Origin: Petrolisthes cinctipes
Lineage: Eukaryota > Arthropoda > Malacostraca > Decapoda > Porcellanidae
Assembly (NCBI GenBank): GCA_033782935.1
Contig: JAWQEG010001378.1
Span: forward strand, 223,501-287,500
Direction: 5' to 3'
DNA: 64,000 bases
Shown here: positions 58,446-64,000 of the stretch, in pieces
Layout of the letters: each line of letters begins with the position of its first letter
Numbering within the stretch: the stretch's first letter is position 1
Translations under genes and position numbers: made by a program
The notes under the pieces: generated by a model
The model's input: the letters and a program-made list of their open reading frames with translations, nothing else
Told to the model about the DNA's origin: nothing
The model's database searches: none

Positions 58446-58489
58446 GGTAAGGTCAGGCTAATATGGAAATGGGGCATTTGCGGAGGACA

Positions 58490-59113
58490 TGCCGGTATTA
58501 GTACAGAAGTGGACCTTACTGCATAATAGATATTTTATTGTCATTACCCACTATTTTGGACTATTCTAAGACAATTTTCTTCTATGGTTTTTCTTCCTCA
58601 AATGCCCCGTTTTCGATATGCCCCATTCCCAATACCCATAGAAACATGGGGGGCCCGATGGGAATCGGGGGTTGACGGGTGGGGGAAACACGCATTTTAT
58701 TATTGTTCTGCCTTTATAATACACTTCCTGCCTTAACTTACGTCATATACTATATATTATTCACCAATTTATTTCATTTCATTACAATCTGCAGCAGTGT
58801 TGCCAGATCTGGCTGGGTCCTAGTATTTTACCCCTGTCATTTATTGTACTTTATCACGATTATTTCCCGGTAGTTTGCCCAGGTTAGGTCCCGGTAGTCT
58901 GATGCGGTCTAGGTTAGGTTAGGTTAGGTTAGGTTAGGTTAGGTAAGGTTAGGCTAATTTCAAAATGCCCCATTTGAATATGCCCTATCTTGGAAATTGG
59001 GCATTTGAGGAAGAAAAACCATAGAAGAAAAGTGTCTTAGAATGGTCCAAAATAGTGGGTAATGACAGTAAAATATCTATTATACAGTAAGGTCCACTTC
59101 TGTACCTTTACCG
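58490..59113. mobile_element. TTAGG-family MITE, complete copy
   Basis: About 620 bp, nearly identical in order to 38318-38950, with GTACAGAAGTGGACCTTACT at the left and its inverse at the right. Between the ends are GGGGGCCCGATGGGAATCGG, TGTTGCCAGATCTGGCTGGG and a run of seven TTAGG pentamers (58912-58945). Confidence 0.85.
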
Positions 59114-59539
59114 AAATGCCATATACGAAAATAGTCTTAGAATGGTCTAAATAAGTGAGTAATGAAGTAGAAAAACCGTACGCTATAACAGCAATTCTTT
59201 CAATATTTACTCAAATACTTGAATATTACCATGAAATTTAACATAAGGGAGATGGACTCAATACATAATTAAATTTAACATAAAGGAGAGACTCAATATA
59301 ATGGAATTTAATTGATATATCGGTAAATTTAGATATATCAATACCCAGTACATAAACCGTCAACTCTTTAACTTACCTTGGACTGTATATATTTATCTTC
59401 TATCTACTTTAACAAGCATCAGATTCATCACCAAACTGTGTTTAGGAAATCCCAGGAACAATAAACACATCCTGCATGGTATACTGCCTCTCCAACCCAT
59501 CGTTTACTTATCAAATAGGACAAAAACTTGCTTTGGAAG

Positions 59540-59731
59540 TACACTCGTAATACATAATTTCTGACCAGAATGTGAGAAACAGAAAGTTTCGAATCGCCTG
59601 GTATTGCTCATTTCCCCACCCAGTTATTTAATTAGTCCAGTACACCTATAGAGGCTGAGTTCGAATGTAGGGTATGTGTGTGTGGTGCCAGCCGTTCGTC
59701 TCTGGTCAGAAATTACGTATCACGAGTGTAC
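59540..59731. repeat. Inverted repeat pair of about 33 bp
   Basis: GTACACTCGTAATACATAAT and TTCTGACCAGA at 59540-59572 pair with TCTGGTCAGAAATTACGTAT and CACGAGTGTAC at 59699-59731. It could be a MITE of about 190 bp. No ORF. Confidence 0.65.
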
Positions 59732-59780
59732 AAGGCCATTTCCATTCCGACGGTCCGACCATGTTTATTTATGTTGTGAT

Positions 59781-59810
59781 CATGGAGGTATAATATATTA
59801 TACTTCCATG
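59781..59810. mobile_element. P-element terminal remnant, probable excision footprint
   Basis: CATGGAGGTATAATA is joined directly to TATTATACTTCCATG, i.e. 15 bp from each terminus of the P element at 34766, with one mismatch. Both sides carry the same 8 bp, GTTGTGAT (59773-59780 and 59811-59818). This is the structure left when P transposase, which cuts about 17 bases inside each end, removes an element and the break is joined. Confidence 0.85.
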
Positions 59811-59827
59811 GTTGTGATGGTGTGACT

Positions 59828-60191
59828 TTGGTAAGTTTGGTTCAGTTCAGTTGATGGGTGAGGAGTATTGCCTTTCCAACGGCACTCCTCCTTTGTCTCG
59901 TTAATATGTTAGTATTAATACTGATGCTGTGTTCCTGTGCGTCTATTATTTTCTATATTTTCTTTTCCTTTATTTTATGTTAATCCTTGTGTTTTCCTTT
60001 CTTTTTCTCTTTTTTTGCAGATTTGAAATAGGTAGTCTTTTTTGTTACACTTATATTTTTTTCATTAATTAAATAGTAACTGTCCTAAAATATTGGTGTC
60101 AGTCAGTACTCAGTTCAGTTCAGTTCAGTTGCTATGTGGGGGAATTGCCTTTGCAACGGCTCCCCTTTTTGTTTTTTTGTTGTGCTTTTTT
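59828..60191 (-). mobile_element. LINE D 3' untranslated region with two tail-like motifs
   Basis: Downstream of the LINE D stop there is GGAGCCGTTGCAAAGGCAAT, then AACTGAACTGAACTGAACTG (60107-60131 on +). About 240 bp further on, a second AGTGCCGTTGGAAAGGCAAT with AACTGAACTGAACC (59836-59895) follows. Either could be the 3' terminus. Confidence 0.55.
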
Positions 60192-63100
60192 CTACGGTGC
60201 CTGAGCTTTTTGTCTCTTTTTCCACAGTTCCACTAATACATCTTTTAAATTTTCTATATTTTCAATATCTTCAAATAATAACTGTCCACATTTGTCTCTT
60301 GTATAAGGCTGTTGAAATAATTTTGATGTATTTCTTATATTCTGTAAGTTTGGACAATAGAGTAAAAAATGCTCTAAGTCTTCCCTTTCTGCTCCACATC
60401 CCTCACATTTTTCTGATTCTCCTATAAATCTTTTTCTATCACTTAAATTTAAGGTGTTTGTTCTTAACCTAAATAACAAAATTGATCCATATGTATTATC
60501 ATATATATTTTCTTGTCTTATTTCTTTCTTATATTTCTTATATAATGTTAGGCTTTCCTTTTGGTTTAAGTCCTTTTCCCATTTTATTCTATCACTTTCC
60601 CTGAATTTTCCTCTAATCTCTATTTTCTTTAGTTTCTTTATAGTGTATTCATTTAACTCTAATTCTTTAGTTATTTCCTGTGTACTTTTCATCCATTTTT
60701 CATTTCTATGACTTTCTTTTAATCTTTTATATATTTCACCTACCAGAGTATTTTCTTTGTTTAATAAATATTTTACATATCCCACTCTATTGGTGTATAA
60801 CCTTGTTTCTACACTTGAAGCACCAATTTCTCCTCTCAAAGTACATGTTGCAGTTCCGTTCACTGCTCCCAAAATATTTCTATAAACTTTATTTTCTATA
60901 CTTTGTAGCTTCCTTATTTCGTTCTTATTAAAATTTATTATATCTGTTCCATACAAAATGGATGGTAGGGCCACATTTTTCCAAAAACATTTTCCTATTA
61001 ATAATTTATTACTACTCCTTGTTATCACTGATGGTACCAAATTACTTAATTTCTGTGCTTTTTTAATTATTTCTTCTTTATATGTTTTAAAACAGTTTCT
61101 TTTATTGTCAATCATAAATCCTAAATATTTAATACTATCCACCACCTTAATTCCCCCTATTTCCTCAGGTGTCTCTCTTGAATTACAAATTAAAATATTA
61201 CTTTTATTCATGTTTATATCCAAACCTGCTTCTGCAACTATATTTTGTAAGTGTATTATGTATTCCTTTGTTTCCTTTATTGACCTAGTCAATCCCAACC
61301 CATCATCTGCATAAAACAGTGTGTTTATATATAAGTTTTCCTCCTTATATCCTATGTTTATGTTGTTTAATTTTAGAATGATCATATATGTTATTAATTT
61401 AAAAAGTGTTGTTGATCCTGTACAACCCTGTTTAATCCCACTTGTAATATTAATTTCCCCATAATCTTTGTTATCTAAGAATAATTTTGTCTTATCGTTG
61501 AGATAAATTCTAGCCACCAAATCTATTATTTTAGGGTCTATTTTGAAAAATATCATTGCTTCTATTAGTTTTTCTCGTTTTATTGAATCATATGCTTTAG
61601 AAAAATCTATTGCAATTATAAAGAGTGGTATTTTGTATTTAAAGCTTTGAATTATACAGTACTTCAAAATTAACACGTTATCCTCTATTCTATTTCCCTT
61701 TGTAAAACCTGCTTGTGTGTCCAAAATTAAATTGCTATCTTTTAAGTGTTCTTCAATTTTATTTTTTATTATCCCCATCATCATTTTATAAGAGATGTTT
61801 GTTAAAGCTATCGGTCTTAAATTTTCCACTGTTGGTTTATTTACTTTTGGTATCATCTTTGTATTTGATATTTTCCAGCTATCTGGTATTTCTGTTTCGT
61901 TATTTAAAATATTATTTAAACATTTTTTTATTGTTTTTAATAGTTCTTTATCATTTTTTAGCAATTTATATATTTCCGGTTTTATTTGATTTGGTCCTGG
62001 TGCTTTTTTAGGCTTTAATGTTTTTAAGAAAGTCTCTATTTCTTTCTCATTTATTTCTGATTCTTTCATTCTAATTATATTGTTTTGTATTTTATATACC
62101 ATTTCTATATGTTCTCTTATTTCTTCCCTAACTCCATATTCCTCTTCTTCTATCCTAATACTATACTTCGGCCTATTCTCTTCTAATTCTTCCTCATATA
62201 TTTTCTTTCTTTCCTCATTCCATACTTGTTTTATTTTGTTTGGATGTTTTTGATATATAGTTTCCCAATATTCTAATAGGTGATTTTTTACCTCTTCCTC
62301 TCTTAATTTTACTTTTTGGTTACTGTATATTCTTATTTCTTTATTGTTTTCTTCTACTGCTTTTAATTTATTTATTTTATTCCATAATTTTTTATTACTT
62401 CTATCCCCTTTTATTTCTTCTGTTTCTTTTTTTTCGTTTGCTTGTTTTGCCTCTTTTATCATTTTTTGTGTTTTTAATTTTTGGGTTTTATATTCTCTCT
62501 CAAGTTCAACTCTCCTATTTACATCTAATTCATTTCTCTTATTCCTATTTATTCTCTTCCTTATTTTTATTTCTTTCCTTATATCATTATTTATCCATAT
62601 CGGTTCTCTTTTTTTGTTTTTTGGGTTTGTTTTTAATCTAAATGTTCTTTGCATTTCGTTATCAGATATTTCTTTTATTATGTCATCCAATCCCTGAATT
62701 TCATATACTTCTGTCTGTTTCACCCTTAACTTTAGTTTTTCTAAAAAGGAATTTGAAGTTTCTTCATTTACTTTACAATACGTTATTTCTTCCCATCTTC
62801 CTTTGTTAAATTCTCCTTCTTTTGTCTCTATTCTAAAATTTATATCTATTAAGTTGTGATCCGATAGATCAAAATTTTCTCTATCTTCATCTATTTTCAT
62901 GTTTTTATAATACTTTATCATTTCGTTATTTATCATTACATAATCTATTACGCTTTTATTTCTTCCACATTCCCATGTGTTTATTCCTTCGCATTCTGGA
63001 GTTAAATTTAATAAAGTACCATTTATACAGTCCAAGACTTCCAAGACTCTTTTACCGTTTTCATTTAAATCCTGCCTTCCCAATATCCCTATATGCCCAT

Positions 63101-63515
63101 TCCAATCCCCCATAATTATTAAACCCTCTTCTTTACAATCTGTTATTTTTTCCTGTATCTCTTCTTGTAATTTATTATTTCTCTCCCTATCCTTGACTGA
63201 GAAGTATACCAAAATTATGTTTATGTGTAAGTCTTGTTTTATCAATTTTATGTGCAAAACATCTGTGTGTTCTGTTTTTACCTCCTCAATAAGTCCCCTA
63301 TTTCTCTCATCCATCAGGATCATTAAACCTCCCCCCTTTCTTTCATTAACCTCCCTATATTTTTCAATTTTATATAACCCATCTGAAATGTTAAATTTAT
63401 TAAATTTTTGTTGAGTTTCTGTAACACAGACAAAATTATTTTCATTCACCAATTGCTCTAATTCTATCAATTTACTTCCTGTTAATCCTTGAATATTTAT
63501 CAATTTAAACCCCAA
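60192..63515 (-). CDS. LINE D ORF2: endonuclease-reverse transcriptase, intact
   Basis: An uninterrupted 1107-residue ORF. The endonuclease has VTETQ (31-35), GDWNG (136-140), SVIDYV (188-193) and LSDHNLI (217-223). A lysine/glutamate-rich linker follows (about 300-460). The reverse transcriptase has KAPGPNQIKPE (about 504-514), AIDFSKAYDS (635-644), SGIKQGCTGS (692-701) and FYADDG (734-739), the full catalytic set. A thumb and a C-terminal Cys-His knuckle, CEGCGAEREDLEHFLLYC (about 1040-1060), end it. Product: target-primed reverse transcription of its own RNA after nicking host DNA. ORF1 ends 27 bp upstream, so the two are likely translated from one transcript. The A-rich codon use differs from LINEs A-C. 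Start chosen: MGFKLINIQG at 63515, close to the first endonuclease strand. Clade is not assigned. Confidence 0.9.
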   Translation of the reverse strand: MGFKLINIQGLTGSKLIELEQLVNENNFVCVTETQQKFNKFNISDGLYKIEKYREVNERKGGGLMILMDERNRGLIEEVKTEHTDVLHIKLIKQDLHINIILVYFSVKDRERNNKLQEEIQEKITDCKEEGLIIMGDWNGHIGILGRQDLNENGKRVLEVLDCINGTLLNLTPECEGINTWECGRNKSVIDYVMINNEMIKYYKNMKIDEDRENFDLSDHNLIDINFRIETKEGEFNKGRWEEITYCKVNEETSNSFLEKLKLRVKQTEVYEIQGLDDIIKEISDNEMQRTFRLKTNPKNKKREPIWINNDIRKEIKIRKRINRNKRNELDVNRRVELEREYKTQKLKTQKMIKEAKQANEKKETEEIKGDRSNKKLWNKINKLKAVEENNKEIRIYSNQKVKLREEEVKNHLLEYWETIYQKHPNKIKQVWNEERKKIYEEELEENRPKYSIRIEEEEYGVREEIREHIEMVYKIQNNIIRMKESEINEKEIETFLKTLKPKKAPGPNQIKPEIYKLLKNDKELLKTIKKCLNNILNNETEIPDSWKISNTKMIPKVNKPTVENLRPIALTNISYKMMMGIIKNKIEEHLKDSNLILDTQAGFTKGNRIEDNVLILKYCIIQSFKYKIPLFIIAIDFSKAYDSIKREKLIEAMIFFKIDPKIIDLVARIYLNDKTKLFLDNKDYGEINITSGIKQGCTGSTTLFKLITYMIILKLNNINIGYKEENLYINTLFYADDGLGLTRSIKETKEYIIHLQNIVAEAGLDINMNKSNILICNSRETPEEIGGIKVVDSIKYLGFMIDNKRNCFKTYKEEIIKKAQKLSNLVPSVITRSSNKLLIGKCFWKNVALPSILYGTDIINFNKNEIRKLQSIENKVYRNILGAVNGTATCTLRGEIGASSVETRLYTNRVGYVKYLLNKENTLVGEIYKRLKESHRNEKWMKSTQEITKELELNEYTIKKLKKIEIRGKFRESDRIKWEKDLNQKESLTLYKKYKKEIRQENIYDNTYGSILLFRLRTNTLNLSDRKRFIGESEKCEGCGAEREDLEHFLLYCPNLQNIRNTSKLFQQPYTRDKCGQLLFEDIENIENLKDVLVELWKKRQKAQAP

Positions 63516-63542
63516 TTTTGTCTCCCTCTCTATACTCCACCC

Positions 63543-64000
63543 CTATTCTTGGTATCTTTTAAACTTTAACAATCTCCCATCTCTAACATACCATCCCTGT
63601 TCTCCTCTTTCCCTCTTCTCCCTCAGTGCTTCCAATGCCTTCCTTGTCTCCTCTCTTTCCCTTATGGTTAGATCTTTGGTTATTTGAACTCTTTTTGCCC
63701 ACTCTTCTTTAGTATTCTTCAGGTTTTTTGCATTTTTTAATACTTCATACTTCCTCTGTTCATTATCCAATTTTACCAATAATGGTCTCCTTCTCCCCTC
63801 CTCCCTCCTTCCAAGTCTCACCACCTCCACAGCTTTAATTTCTTCACACCTGACTTCTCTCATTAACCTTTGGTATTTTTGTTCATCATATCTCATCCTT
63901 TCTGTTTCTTCTTCTGCTATACTCTCCTCAATATTATATATTACTAAATTATTCTTTTTTTTGTCTTTTTCCTCTCTCTCCCTCATCACTTCATCCACCC
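63543..64000 (-). CDS. LINE D ORF1 (RNA-binding protein), partial at the window edge
   Basis: 151 codons are open to the right edge, so the start is outside the window. The sequence NNLVIYNIEES, VEVVRLGRREEGRRRPLLVK, LKNAKNLKNTKEEWAKRV, IREREETRKALEALREKRE and GWYVRDGRLLKFKR fits the RRM-like domain and C-terminal part of LINE ORF1 proteins, which coat the element RNA as an RNP. A charged coiled-coil-like stretch precedes it. The frame has no stops, as in ORF2, which supports an intact element. Its stop is at 63543-63545. Confidence 0.8.
   Translation of the reverse strand, partial: VDEVMREREEKDKKKNNLVIYNIEESIAEEETERMRYDEQKYQRLMREVRCEEIKAVEVVRLGRREEGRRRPLLVKLDNEQRKYEVLKNAKNLKNTKEEWAKRVQITKDLTIREREETRKALEALREKRERGEQGWYVRDGRLLKFKRYQE

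Noticed and set aside
60454..63414. Several plus-strand ORFs rich in Phe/Ser/Leu
   Set aside because: Shadows of the A-rich LINE D ORF2 on the other strand; their apparent membrane-like character comes from base composition.

Overview
The window is eukaryotic and arthropod-like, most probably a crustacean and plausibly a decapod. This is inferred from intron-rich host genes, an AT-rich background, degenerate (TTAGG)n pentamers and the mixture of mobile elements. It contains no bacterial features. Host coding sequence makes up only about 2% of the window. Most of the rest is transposable elements, often nested, plus anonymous intron and intergenic DNA.

Host genes. Four exons (4526-7136, +) encode the C-terminal FAD/NAD(P)H module of a cytochrome-b5-reductase-like oxidoreductase. 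The N-terminus lies upstream of the window or is unrecognised. A full SCOC (short coiled-coil protein) coding region lies at 19258-21451 (+), with two possible alternative 3' exons at 28879 and 30612. A single exon that looks like half of a fibronectin-III-like domain sits on the minus strand at 51512-51632.

Retroelements. Five LINE lineages are distinguishable. LINE A (EN-RT) is at 1-3316 and 45525-46588. LINE B is a CR1/L2-like 3' tail at 117-690, inserted inside LINE A, and at 39354-39917. LINE C is Jockey-like, with a copy at 53905-56268 and a shattered copy at 41542-45505. LINE E is an RNase-H-type tail at 47190. LINE D is apparently intact, with a 1107-residue EN-RT ORF at 60192-63515 and ORF1 running off the right edge. 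There is also a DIRS-type tyrosine-recombinase remnant (8740-9990), LTR fragments, and SINEs, two of which have a tRNA-like head.

DNA transposons. Identifiable elements include Tc1/mariner derivatives with TA duplications, a piggyBac-like element with TTAA, a PIF/Harbinger-like element with TTA, several unassigned MITEs, and a repeat family that carries TTAGG-like tandem units between long terminal inverted repeats.

The most notable structure is a P-superfamily cluster. A 2.0-kb element with P-like termini and a THAP-type exon (34766-36777) sits beside a 1.25-kb giant palindrome (33510-34757). The two share the same 8-bp target duplication, GGTCAGAC, present three times. A separate 30-bp head-to-head remnant of the same termini, flanked by a perfect 8-bp duplication (59773-59818), looks like a P-type excision footprint. 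All family calls come from reading motifs by eye; no database search was run.
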